The notes below the pieces were generated by a model that saw only the letters and a program-made list of their open reading frames with translations, did not search any database and was not told the origin of the DNA. This document shows positions 46,365 to 54,281 of a stretch of DNA of 64,000 nt, in pieces. Origin of the DNA: an uncultured Polaribacter sp. (lineage in GTDB: Bacteria; Bacteroidota; Bacteroidia; Flavobacteriales; Flavobacteriaceae); contig NZ_CANMBY010000001.1 of NCBI RefSeq assembly GCF_947496195.1, forward strand, positions 1,534,988 through 1,598,987, in the 5' to 3' direction. A program made the translations under genes and the position numbers. How positions within the stretch are numbered: the first letter of the stretch is position 1; every line of letters starts with the position of its first letter.

Positions 46365-46681
46365 TTAATAACAAAACGTTTAGAAATAATTCTTTTTTCG
46401 TTCTGTATGGAATAAATATAAATACCTGTACTTAAATCTCCTTTAGAAAAAGGAATACTATTAGTACCTGTTTTTGCCTTAAAAACTTCTTTGTGTATGG
46501 TTTTGCCAAGCACATTTTTTATAACAAAAAACACATTGGTATTTTTAGAGGCTTTAAAAGTTATTTTGGTGGTTGATGTAAATGGGTTAGGTGCAGCCGA
46601 TAAATTATCAATAGATTTTTCTTGTGAAAAAACATTGATGGTAAAAACAAAAAATAAAAAAATAAGTATTTTTTTTATCAT
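46361..46681 (-). CDS. T9SS sorting-domain mini-protein
   Basis: A 106-residue exported protein made of a signal peptide (1-19, ending V-F-S-Q) and little else but a T9SS type A C-terminal sorting domain (about 25-106). Hallmarks are A-A-P-N-P-F, the strand I-K-N-V-L-G-K, L-S-T-G-I-Y-I-Y-S and a basic closing K-R-F-V-I-K. Normal cargo proteins carry a passenger ahead of this domain. It could be a complete mini-protein or the remnant of a longer gene. It overlaps rnz by 4 bases. Confidence 0.82.
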   Translation of the reverse strand: MIKKILIFLFFVFTINVFSQEKSIDNLSAAPNPFTSTTKITFKASKNTNVFFVIKNVLGKTIHKEVFKAKTGTNSIPFSKGDLSTGIYIYSIQNEKRIISKRFVIK

Positions 46682-46691
46682 TCTTTTGGGG

Positions 46692-47024
46692 TTAAAATCC
46701 TAACTCTCTTTCTATGGCTTCCATTTCTAAGATGTCTTCTGCTTCAATAATTGTGGGTACAATATTAAAATCTTCAGGAAAATCTTCAATATTAGCCTTT
46801 GCATTTACAATAACAAATGACGTGCCATTGTTCTTTTTTTCTTGAGCTATATCCAAAAATAGTAAAAAATCTTCTTTTTTATAGTTAATAAAATTAGAAA
46901 GTTCAAGTATTAGATTTTCATTTTTAAAATTATCTACTTGTTTATCAAAGGATTTATAAAATTCTTGGATTGAATTTTCTTTTGTAGAAATAAGGGAATA
47001 TGTTTCTTTTTTCTCTACAATCAC
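46692..47024 (-). CDS. Small STAS-like protein of unknown function
   Basis: A 110-residue cytosolic protein starting with GTG at 47024. An in-frame stop just upstream excludes a longer form. The middle (about 38-85) alternates strand and helix as in STAS/anti-sigma-antagonist folds (L-I-L-E-L-S, then F-L-D-I-A-Q, then F-V-I-V-N). The phosphorylatable Ser typical of the family is not evident. The C-terminus is very acidic. It sits 4 bases after pyrB and 10 before the T9SS mini-protein. Confidence 0.65.
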   Translation of the reverse strand: MIVEKKETYSLISTKENSIQEFYKSFDKQVDNFKNENLILELSNFINYKKEDFLLFLDIAQEKKNNGTSFVIVNAKANIEDFPEDFNIVPTIIEAEDILEMEAIERELGF

Positions 47025-47028
47025 AATA

Positions 47029-47958
47029 TTATCTTTTAATTTGTTGTGCTAATAAATAAATTACAGCCATTCTTATAGCAACTCCGTTTTCTACTTGGTT
47101 TAAAATAATAGATTGGTTAGAATCTGCAACATCACTAGTAATTTCTACACCTCTGTTTATTGGTCCTGGGTGCATGATTACAATTTTTTTATCTAGGTTA
47201 TCTAGTATCTCTTTATTTATACCAAAAAGCTGTGTATATTCTCTTGTAGATGGAAAGTATTTAATATCCATACGTTCATGCTGTACACGTAAAACGTTAG
47301 CAACATCACACCACTCAAGTGCTTTTTTAAGATTGGTTTCTACTGTAACTCCTAAACTAGAAATATACTTAGGTATAAGTGTAGTAGGACCACAAACTTT
47401 TACTTCTGCTCCTTGTAATTGTAGAGCAAAGATATTTGATAAGGCAACTCTTGAATGTAAAATATCACCTACAATCACCACTTTTTTTCCTTTTACAGAG
47501 CCTAGTTTTTCTCTTATAGAATAAGAGTCTAATAAAGCTTGTGTGGGATGTTCGTGAGTACCATCTCCAGCATTTATAATTTTTGCATTTACATGTTTAG
47601 ACAAGAAAACACCTGCACCAACATTTCCATGACGCATAACAACAATATCTACTTTCATAGATAAAATATTGTTTACAGTATCTATAAGCGTTTCTCCTTT
47701 TTTAACAGAGGATTGGCTAGCAGAAAAGTTAATTACATCTGCAGAGAGTCTTTTTTCTGCAAGTTCAAAAGATAATTTTGTTCTTGTACTATTTTCAAAA
47801 AACAAGTTAGCAATAGTAATGTCTCGTAAAGAAGGAACCTTTTTAATAGGTCTATTAATAACCTCTTTAAAACCATCTGCTGTTTTAAATATGAGATCAA
47901 TATCATTTTTATTTAGATATTTTATGCCTAGTAAATGTTCTACACTTAGTTGATCCAT
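47029..47958 (-). CDS. pyrB: Aspartate carbamoyltransferase catalytic chain
   Basis: A 309-residue enzyme that joins carbamoyl phosphate and aspartate, the first committed step of pyrimidine synthesis. The carbamoyl-phosphate motif F-F-E-N-S-T-R-T-K-L-S-F-E lies near 50-62. H-P-T-Q-A-L-L-D is near 140 and H-P-G-P-I-N-R-G near 275. Length is normal. No pyrI regulatory chain is next to it. It lies 2 bases after pyrR. Confidence 0.96.
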   Translation of the reverse strand: MDQLSVEHLLGIKYLNKNDIDLIFKTADGFKEVINRPIKKVPSLRDITIANLFFENSTRTKLSFELAEKRLSADVINFSASQSSVKKGETLIDTVNNILSMKVDIVVMRHGNVGAGVFLSKHVNAKIINAGDGTHEHPTQALLDSYSIREKLGSVKGKKVVIVGDILHSRVALSNIFALQLQGAEVKVCGPTTLIPKYISSLGVTVETNLKKALEWCDVANVLRVQHERMDIKYFPSTREYTQLFGINKEILDNLDKKIVIMHPGPINRGVEITSDVADSNQSIILNQVENGVAIRMAVIYLLAQQIKR

Positions 47959-47960
47959 AT

Positions 47961-48500
47961 TTATCGTTGTTCTATATAAACTGCGTCTTTTTTATTAGTT
48001 TCTTTCCAAGAAACTAATACTTTTTCTTGATTTATAGCATCTACTTGTCTGCCTCTATAATTCGGTTGTATAGGTAAATGTCTACTAAAACGTCTATCAA
48101 TTAGTACTAAAAGTTCAATGTTTTTTGGTCTACCATAAGACTCTAAAGCAGTTAAAGCTGCTCTTACACTTCTACCAGAATATAAAACATCATCAATAAT
48201 CACTACTTTTTTATCTTCTATTAAAAAGTCAATTTCTGTTGATTTGGCAGACAATGGTTCGTCTCTTCTTCTAAAATCATCTCTGTAAAAAGTAATGTCT
48301 AATAAACCGAATTCTAGGTTATTTATTTGGTATTCATTTTTTAATAAATCTACGAGTCTATTGGCTAAATAAGAACCCCTAGGTTGTAAACCTATCAATA
48401 CAGAATTAGAAAAATCATTATGATTTTCGATTAACTGACAAGCTAATCTGTGTAAAATAATTTCAATATCTTTTGAGTTAAGAAGTGTTTTTTTGCTCAT
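47961..48500 (-). CDS. pyrR: PyrR bifunctional pyrimidine regulator / uracil phosphoribosyltransferase
   Basis: A 179-residue phosphoribosyltransferase-fold protein starting at ATG 48500. Upstream in-frame codons to 48569 include no signal and are probably leader. The PRPP loop V-V-I-I-D-D-V-L-Y-S-G-R-S is near 98-110. PyrR proteins attenuate pyr operons by binding RNA in Firmicutes. No such RNA element is seen here, so the UPRT activity may dominate. It is first in the unit running to the LuxR gene. Confidence 0.92.
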   Translation of the reverse strand: MSKKTLLNSKDIEIILHRLACQLIENHNDFSNSVLIGLQPRGSYLANRLVDLLKNEYQINNLEFGLLDITFYRDDFRRRDEPLSAKSTEIDFLIEDKKVVIIDDVLYSGRSVRAALTALESYGRPKNIELLVLIDRRFSRHLPIQPNYRGRQVDAINQEKVLVSWKETNKKDAVYIEQR

Positions 48501-48539
48501 AAGAAACCTATCAAATTTTAGTTGATAGTTATTGAAAAT

Positions 48540-48570
48540 CAAAATTAACGTAAATAAATGTATATGCAAA
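48540..48570 (-). promoter_or_regulatory. Bacteroidota promoter for the pyrR unit
   Basis: On the minus strand, TTTG (48570-48567), a 19-base spacer and TAATTTTG (48547-48540) match the consensus exactly. The pyrR ATG is 40 bases downstream. Confidence 0.65.
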
Positions 48571-48692
48571 ATTTATAGTAGCTAAATGCAATAATGATTT
48601 TGTTAATTAAATTGTTGAAAACAAAAACCTGATTTTAAAAAGAAAGCAAAGACTTATAGTACATTTAAAATAACAAATCTTATCTCTTAGCT

Positions 48693-50063
48693 ATGTCTTT
48701 AGTGAAATTTGAAAAAATGCTCAAAACCAATAATATCTACTTTTTTGATTTGGTTGAGTTCGAAGAAATAATCATTCATTATTTAGATGTTGGTAAACAT
48801 GCTTTAGCTAAAAAAGCGGTTAAGTTAGGTTTAGAACAACACCCACAATCAGTAGATTTAAAATTATTACAAGTAGAGCTATTTATTTTTGAAGATGATT
48901 TAGAAAAAGCAACTACGTTGTTAAAGGTAATTGAAAACTTAGAACCTAATAACGACGAAGTTTTCATTCAAAAAGCAACCATTTCATCAAAATCAGGTAA
49001 TCACAAAGAGGCCATAGAAAATTTGAAGAAAGCATTACAGTTTACTAGTGATAAAGTAGATGTTTGGTCATTAATGGGTATGGAGTATCTTTATTTAGAT
49101 GATTTTGAAAATGCTCGATTAAATTTTGCCAAGTGTATAGATGTAGATTTCGAAGATTATTCTGCACTTTATAATATTGTCTATTGTTTTGACATGGAAA
49201 AAGAGCACGAATCTGCTATTAAATATTTAAACAGTTACATAGATAGAAACCCTTACTGTGAAGTAGCTTGGCATCAACTAGGGAGACAGTATTTTATGTT
49301 AGATATGTTTAAAGAAGCTTTAACTGCTTTTGATTATGCTGTTTTAATTGACGAATCTTTTATAGGAGGATATTTAGAAAAAGCAAAAACTTTAGAAGAG
49401 TTAGGTAACTATAAAGAAGCTATAGAAAATTATTCTGTAACTCTTGAGTTAGATGACCCAACTGCTTTTGCTTTTGTTAGAATAGGGGAATGTTACCAAA
49501 AGTTGAATGATTTTGATAATGCTATTATTTTTTATAAAAAAGCAGTTCATGAAGATCCATTATTAGATAGAGGTTGGATTTTATTGACCAATCTTTACTA
49601 TGATGTTAAAAATTATCAAAAAGCATCTTATTATATTTCAAAAGCTTTAAAGATAGATGAAGATAATTCTTTGTACTGGAGACGTTATTCAGAAATACAG
49701 ATTAAACTAAACTTTTATGAAGAAGCAATTGAAGGATTTAGAAAATGTTTACAATTAAACGATCATGCTTTAGAAGTATATATTGCTTTAGTAGATGTTT
49801 TATGTTTTGTAGGTGAATTTAATGATGCTGTTGCAGTATTGTTTAAAGCTCAAAAAATTTACAAAGATTTTGCAGAAATTGAATATAGATTAGCAGGTTT
49901 GTTTTTTTTACTAAATAAAATAAAGTATGCTAAAAACCACTTAATTGCAGGTATGAAAATAGATTATGATTATCACATAATTCTATCAGAAATGTACCCT
50001 GTGGTATATGAAAACCAAGAAATACAAAAATTACTTTTAAACTTTAAAAAAGCATTAGAATAA
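48693..50063 (+). CDS. TPR-repeat protein
   Basis: A 456-residue protein made almost entirely of tetratricopeptide repeats (about 11-12 units of 34 residues from about 35 to 450), with the usual G/A-Y and A-x-x-x-Y spacing. No signal peptide or catalytic domain is visible, so it is probably a cytosolic scaffold. The start at ATG 48693 has no strong upstream motif. It is convergent with the SOD gene across a bidirectional hairpin. Confidence 0.88.
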   Translation: MSLVKFEKMLKTNNIYFFDLVEFEEIIIHYLDVGKHALAKKAVKLGLEQHPQSVDLKLLQVELFIFEDDLEKATTLLKVIENLEPNNDEVFIQKATISSKSGNHKEAIENLKKALQFTSDKVDVWSLMGMEYLYLDDFENARLNFAKCIDVDFEDYSALYNIVYCFDMEKEHESAIKYLNSYIDRNPYCEVAWHQLGRQYFMLDMFKEALTAFDYAVLIDESFIGGYLEKAKTLEELGNYKEAIENYSVTLELDDPTAFAFVRIGECYQKLNDFDNAIIFYKKAVHEDPLLDRGWILLTNLYYDVKNYQKASYYISKALKIDEDNSLYWRRYSEIQIKLNFYEEAIEGFRKCLQLNDHALEVYIALVDVLCFVGEFNDAVAVLFKAQKIYKDFAEIEYRLAGLFFLLNKIKYAKNHLIAGMKIDYDYHIILSEMYPVVYENQEIQKLLLNFKKALE

Positions 50064-50097
50064 AAAAAAACCTGAATTTTACTTCAGGTTTTTTTAT
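50062..50097. terminator. Bidirectional terminator
   Basis: Arms AACCTGAA (50069-50076) and TTCAGGTT (50083-50090) extend into A and T runs on both sides. It sits between the convergent TPR and SOD genes. Confidence 0.88.
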
Positions 50098-50100
50098 TTT

Positions 50101-50622
50101 TTATTTTAAGGTTATCACCCCACAACCAACTCTGGCACCTGCAGCTCCTGAAGGTTGAGATTTAAAATCATCTGCACTTGCATGTACAATAATAGCATGG
50201 TTTAAAATGTTTTTATTTTCATCTTCACAACCAATACACCAGAAATCACTTTCTTTTTCTATAGTAGCTACTCCATTTTCATTAGCCTCTAAATTTCCAA
50301 TATCCCCACTATGAAACTCGCCATGTTTCCATTTTCCATGATTGTCTTTAGTAGGATTCCAATGACCACCTGCAGATTTTCCATCATCTGAAGAACAATC
50401 TCCATTTTCGTGAATATGAATAGCATGTGTACCAGGTGTTAACCCATTTATTTTTGCTGACATCATTATTTTACCATCTTTCTCTGTAAATGTTACAGTT
50501 CCATTAACATTGCTACTACTTTTAGCAGTTATAGTAGCAATGGCTTGTTTCTGTTCTGTTTTACAAGATGTAAAAAACATTATACTTACAAATACAATAC
50601 AAAGTGTTTTTAAAATTTTCAT
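50101..50622 (-). CDS. sodC: Cu/Zn superoxide dismutase lipoprotein
   Basis: A 173-residue periplasmic-side lipoprotein (Cys20 after F-F-T-S) that dismutates superoxide. Metal ligands are present: His69, His71, His87, His95, His104, Asp107 and His147. The disulfide pair is Cys76 and Cys167. The terminal G-A-R-V-G-C-G-V-I is the Cu/Zn SOD signature. It overlaps in promoter region with, and lies 6 bases after, the MBL-fold gene, suggesting co-transcription. Confidence 0.95.
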   Translation of the reverse strand: MKILKTLCIVFVSIMFFTSCKTEQKQAIATITAKSSSNVNGTVTFTEKDGKIMMSAKINGLTPGTHAIHIHENGDCSSDDGKSAGGHWNPTKDNHGKWKHGEFHSGDIGNLEANENGVATIEKESDFWCIGCEDENKNILNHAIIVHASADDFKSQPSGAAGARVGCGVITLK

Positions 50623-50628
50623 ATACTT

Positions 50629-51408
50629 TTATTTTCTGTTAGGGTACCAATTTAATTGTACTACTTCAATATCATTGTTACCATTATTAATTAGTTCTTT
50701 AAATTTAGATACATCACTTAACCCATTAGTACCTCTGTAATGATAAGGATAAACTTGTTTTGGCTTAAATTCTAAAACTGCGCTTGCAGCACTCTCAACT
50801 GTCATTGTGTAAGGTAGATTCATACAAACAAAAGCTTTGTCTATGTTTTTTAGTTTTCTCATTTCAGGGATGTCTTCTGTATCTCCAGAAAAATAAATTC
50901 TTTCATTATCAATGGTAAAAACATATCCATTTCCTCTTCCTTTTGAGTGGAATTTAAGCGCCTCTTCTCTTAAATTGTACATAGGTATAGCTTCAACACT
51001 AAAATTATTTATTGTTTTAGATTCCCCATTATTTATAACAATAATTTCTTTTGCATTTATAGCTTGTAGTTGTTTTGCTACAGCATCTGGGGTAACAATA
51101 GTTGTGTTAGCTAAGTCAAGTTCATTAAGTGTTTTTTTATTCATATGATCTCCATGAATATCTGTAATAAAAATATAATTAGGAGTTTTAAAACCTTCAA
51201 AAGCTTTAGCACCACCTGTTGGGTCTATATAAATAACTGTTTCACCAAATTCTAAAACTGCTGTTGCATGTGAAATAGGAGTGATTTTTGTATCACTTAT
51301 TTTTACTTCTGTTTTCTCAGAAATTAAGTTATTGTTTTTTTGTTCTTCAGCTTTCTTACAAGAAAAAATTGATGCTGAAATGACTAAAAAAGTTAGGATA
51401 GTTTTCAT
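50629..51408 (-). CDS. MBL-fold metallo-hydrolase lipoprotein
   Basis: A 259-residue exported protein starting at ATG 51408, with a lipoprotein signal ending I-F-S-C. The fold is UlaG-like. The metal motif D-I-H-G-D-H lies near 81, and later positions include S-G-D-T-E-D (about 170) and a closing Y-P-Y-H-Y. The substrate is unknown. It is followed by sodC at 6 bases. Confidence 0.87.
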   Translation of the reverse strand: MKTILTFLVISASIFSCKKAEEQKNNNLISEKTEVKISDTKITPISHATAVLEFGETVIYIDPTGGAKAFEGFKTPNYIFITDIHGDHMNKKTLNELDLANTTIVTPDAVAKQLQAINAKEIIVINNGESKTINNFSVEAIPMYNLREEALKFHSKGRGNGYVFTIDNERIYFSGDTEDIPEMRKLKNIDKAFVCMNLPYTMTVESAASAVLEFKPKQVYPYHYRGTNGLSDVSKFKELINNGNNDIEVVQLNWYPNRK

Positions 51409-51454
51409 AGTAAATAGTTTGTTTCTCAAAGATATGAATATTAATATTTGAGGG

Positions 51455-51487
51455 TTGTTAAGGTTTCTTTAAAATCTATTATCTTCG
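51455..51487 (+). promoter_or_regulatory. Weak candidate promoter for the tandem DUF368 genes
   Basis: TATCTTCG (51480-51487) is one base from TAnnTTTG. TTG (51455-51457) lies 22 bases upstream of it. The ATG is at 51503. Confidence 0.35.
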
Positions 51488-51502
51488 TTTTTAAAATAAG
51501 AT

Positions 51503-52426
51503 ATGAGCAGAAAAATTAAAGATTATATTATTATTGGTTTTAAAGGAATGGCTATGGGTGCTGCAGATGTTGTGCCTGGTGTTTCTGGAGGCACTATTGC
51601 CTTTATTTCTGGTATTTATGAAGAATTATTAGGTTCTATAAGTAATGTAAATCTTAAGCTTTTAAAAACTTTTAAAAAAGAAGGCTTAAAAGCAGCTTGG
51701 AAACAAGTAAATGGTAACTTTTTACTTTCTCTCTTTTTAGGAATATTTATTAGTGTTGTAACTTTAGCAAAAGCTATAAAATATTTATTAGAAAATGAAC
51801 CTATACTTTTATGGTCTTTCTTTTTTGGTTTGGTTTTAGCAAGTATAATTTATGTTGCAAAACAAATTACAAAATGGAATTTTATTAGTGTTTTACTTTT
51901 ACTTTTATCTTCTTTTCTTGCTTATTATGTAACTACCTTAAACCCTTTGGTAAATGAAAATTCTTCTTTATTATTTTTGTTTTTGGCTGGTGCTATTGCA
52001 ATTTGTGCAATGATATTACCTGGTATTTCAGGGGCATTTATTTTAGTTTTGTTAGGTGCTTATAAAACCATTTTAACAGCAGTAGATGATAGAGATTTAA
52101 AAACAATAGCTACTGTTGGTTTAGGTGCAATTGTAGGTTTATTAAGTTTTTCTAAAATTTTAAAATGGTTATTTTCTAATTATAAAAATTATACACTTGC
52201 TGCATTAACAGGGTTTATTATTGGTTCTTTAAATAAGATTTGGCCATGGAAAGAAACCTTAACCTGGCGCACAAATTCTCATGGTATAAAAGTACCTTTT
52301 AATCAAGTTAGTGTTTCACCATTTTCTTTTGAAGGAGACCCTCAGATTCCTTTTGCAGTTTTACTTGCATTAATTGGTTTTTTATTAATTTTATTGATGG
52401 AAAAGTTAGCTGTTAAAAAACAATAA
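51503..52426 (+). CDS. DUF368 membrane protein (PopT-like), first copy
   Basis: A 307-residue polytopic inner-membrane protein with about eight hydrophobic segments. The opening K-G-M-A-M-G-A-A-D-V-V-P-G-V-S-G-G-T is the DUF368 signature. A second G-I-S-G-A-F near 175 is its pseudo-repeat. DUF368 proteins (PopT) are reported to recycle undecaprenyl phosphate across the membrane for cell-wall synthesis. The stop codon directly precedes the ATG of a second copy. Confidence 0.92.
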   Translation: MSRKIKDYIIIGFKGMAMGAADVVPGVSGGTIAFISGIYEELLGSISNVNLKLLKTFKKEGLKAAWKQVNGNFLLSLFLGIFISVVTLAKAIKYLLENEPILLWSFFFGLVLASIIYVAKQITKWNFISVLLLLLSSFLAYYVTTLNPLVNENSSLLFLFLAGAIAICAMILPGISGAFILVLLGAYKTILTAVDDRDLKTIATVGLGAIVGLLSFSKILKWLFSNYKNYTLAALTGFIIGSLNKIWPWKETLTWRTNSHGIKVPFNQVSVSPFSFEGDPQIPFAVLLALIGFLLILLMEKLAVKKQ

Positions 52427-53437
52427 ATGCAAAAAGACAGAAGTTTTTTAGATAAAATTTATCTTTTTTTAAAAGGTATTGCAATGGGAGCTGCTAACAA
52501 AGTTCCTGGTGTTTCTGGAGGAACTGTGTCTTATGTTTTTGATTTTTATGAAGAGTTAATTTATTCTTTTAGAAGAATAAACATAGATGCTTTTAAATTA
52601 CTATTTACAGGTAAATTTAAAAGTTTTTATAAATATACCAATGGGCAGTTTTTAACCTTGGTTATGGGAGGTAGCATCTTTAGCTACTTTAGTGTTTCTT
52701 TAATTCTTGATTATTTTTTAAAGCACTATGAACTTTATGTTTGGAGCTGTTTTTTTGGGATGATAATTGGCTCTATCTATTACATAGGTAAAGATTTTGG
52801 AAAATGGTCTAGAGTAAGTTTTGTGTTTTTGTTAATTGGCATTTCTTTAGGTTTAGCCATTAGTTTTTTAAAACCAGCCACAGAAAATGATAATCTTTGG
52901 TTTGTGTTTTTTTGTGGAATTATTGGTGTATCTGGTATGACTTTACCTGGCTTATCTGGCTCTTTTATATTAATTCTATTAGGTAATTATGTGTTATTAT
53001 TGGTAGATTCTGTTAATGTATTTTTTAATATCATTACAAATGTATTAACAGGTGATTTTGAAGTGCTTTCAGATCCTATTAAAATTAGATATTTAAAAAT
53101 CATTTCTGTTTTTACAGCAGGCTCTGCTTTTGGTTTAGTAACAATTTCTCATGTTTTAGGGTATGTGCTAAGTAAATGGAATAAATTAGTAAATGCTATA
53201 ATTATTGGATTTATAGCAGGTTCTTTAGGTATTGTTTGGCCTTGGAAAAAAACGATTTATGTAAAAAAAGATAATATTTTTCAAACAGATATAGCTGGCA
53301 ATAAAATTGTAGAAAATTACGAACGATATCTGCCAGAATTTTATAGTGTCGAAACTTTTACAGCTATCTTTTTTATCTTTTTGGGGGTTGGGTTAGTATT
53401 GGCTTTAGATTATTATGACAAAAAATACAGAAATTAA
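52427..53437 (+). CDS. DUF368 membrane protein (PopT-like), second copy
   Basis: A 336-residue paralogue of the preceding gene. Its signature reads K-G-I-A-M-G-A-A-N-K-V-P-G-V-S-G-G-T, with Asn-Lys in place of Asp-Val. The second half-motif is M-T-L-P-G-L-S-G-S-F near 175. About eight hydrophobic segments. The 3' end overlaps aroE by 23 bases. Two copies in a row suggest a heteromeric pair or two lipid-carrier specificities, which is inference. Confidence 0.92.
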   Translation: MQKDRSFLDKIYLFLKGIAMGAANKVPGVSGGTVSYVFDFYEELIYSFRRINIDAFKLLFTGKFKSFYKYTNGQFLTLVMGGSIFSYFSVSLILDYFLKHYELYVWSCFFGMIIGSIYYIGKDFGKWSRVSFVFLLIGISLGLAISFLKPATENDNLWFVFFCGIIGVSGMTLPGLSGSFILILLGNYVLLLVDSVNVFFNIITNVLTGDFEVLSDPIKIRYLKIISVFTAGSAFGLVTISHVLGYVLSKWNKLVNAIIIGFIAGSLGIVWPWKKTIYVKKDNIFQTDIAGNKIVENYERYLPEFYSVETFTAIFFIFLGVGLVLALDYYDKKYRN

Positions 53438-54170
53438 ATTATTTGGACTTTTAGGGAAAAATATATCCTATTCTTTTTCTAGAGGTTATTTTAAAGACAA
53501 GTTTAAACAATTAGGTTTAGATAACTTTAAATACTTAAATTTTGATTTAAAAGAAATTAAAGATTTTAAAGACGTTTTAGAAAACAATCCAAATATTAAA
53601 GGCTTAAATATTACAATTCCATATAAAGAAGAAATTTTTCCATTCTTAGATAAAATAGATGCAACAGCAAAAAAAATAGGTGCAGTTAATACTATTAAAT
53701 TTACAAAGAGAGGTAATTTAAAAGGATTTAACACAGACGCTTTTGGTTTCGAAAATTCATTATTGCCTTTACTAAAATCAAATCATAAAAAAGCACTAAT
53801 ATTGGGTACAGGAGGTGCATCTAAGGCAATTGCTTTTGTTTTAAAAAAGAATAATATAAAATTTAAGTTTGTTTCAAGAAATCCAACTAAGAAAAAAGAA
53901 ATTTCTTATTCAGATATCAATAAAGAACTTCTATTAGAAACGCATCTTATTATAAATTGTACTCCTTTAGGAACTTCACCAAATGTAGAGCTTTGCCCAG
54001 AATTACCTTATCAATATCTTTCTAAAAATCATTTACTTTATGATTTAATTTATAATCCAGAAGTCACTACTTTTTTATCTAAAGGAAAAGAAAAAGGGGC
54101 TACAATAAAAAACGGATTAGAAATGTTGCAACTTCAAGCAGAAGAATCCTGGAGAATATGGAATTCTTAA
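53415..54170 (+). CDS. aroE: Shikimate dehydrogenase
   Basis: A 251-residue NADP-linked enzyme of aromatic amino acid synthesis (3-dehydroshikimate to shikimate). Catalytic Lys71 lies in I-T-I-P-Y-K and Asp108 in F-N-T-D-A-F-G. The nucleotide loop is G-T-G-G-A-S near 133. The substrate-binding S-x-S near 18 is present as S-Y-S. The start is inside the end of the second DUF368 gene (23-base overlap). Confidence 0.95.
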   Translation: MTKNTEIKLFGLLGKNISYSFSRGYFKDKFKQLGLDNFKYLNFDLKEIKDFKDVLENNPNIKGLNITIPYKEEIFPFLDKIDATAKKIGAVNTIKFTKRGNLKGFNTDAFGFENSLLPLLKSNHKKALILGTGGASKAIAFVLKKNNIKFKFVSRNPTKKKEISYSDINKELLLETHLIINCTPLGTSPNVELCPELPYQYLSKNHLLYDLIYNPEVTTFLSKGKEKGATIKNGLEMLQLQAEESWRIWNS

Positions 54171-54201
54171 TTCGATAATAAATATTACTTATAAATAACT
54201 A

Positions 54202-54232
54202 TTGCTATTTATGTAAGTTGTTGTTATTTTTG
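54202..54232 (+). promoter_or_regulatory. Bacteroidota promoter for the DUF349 gene
   Basis: TTG (54202-54204), a 20-base spacer and TATTTTTG (54225-54232) match the consensus. The ATG is at 54282. Confidence 0.6.
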
Positions 54233-54281
54233 ATGACTATATAATTATAGTATTATATAAAGACCTTTAAACATTGTAGAT

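Noticed and set aside
47174..47953. Open frames antisense to pyrB
   Set aside because: They are explained by codon usage of the clearly coding minus strand and show no conserved motif.
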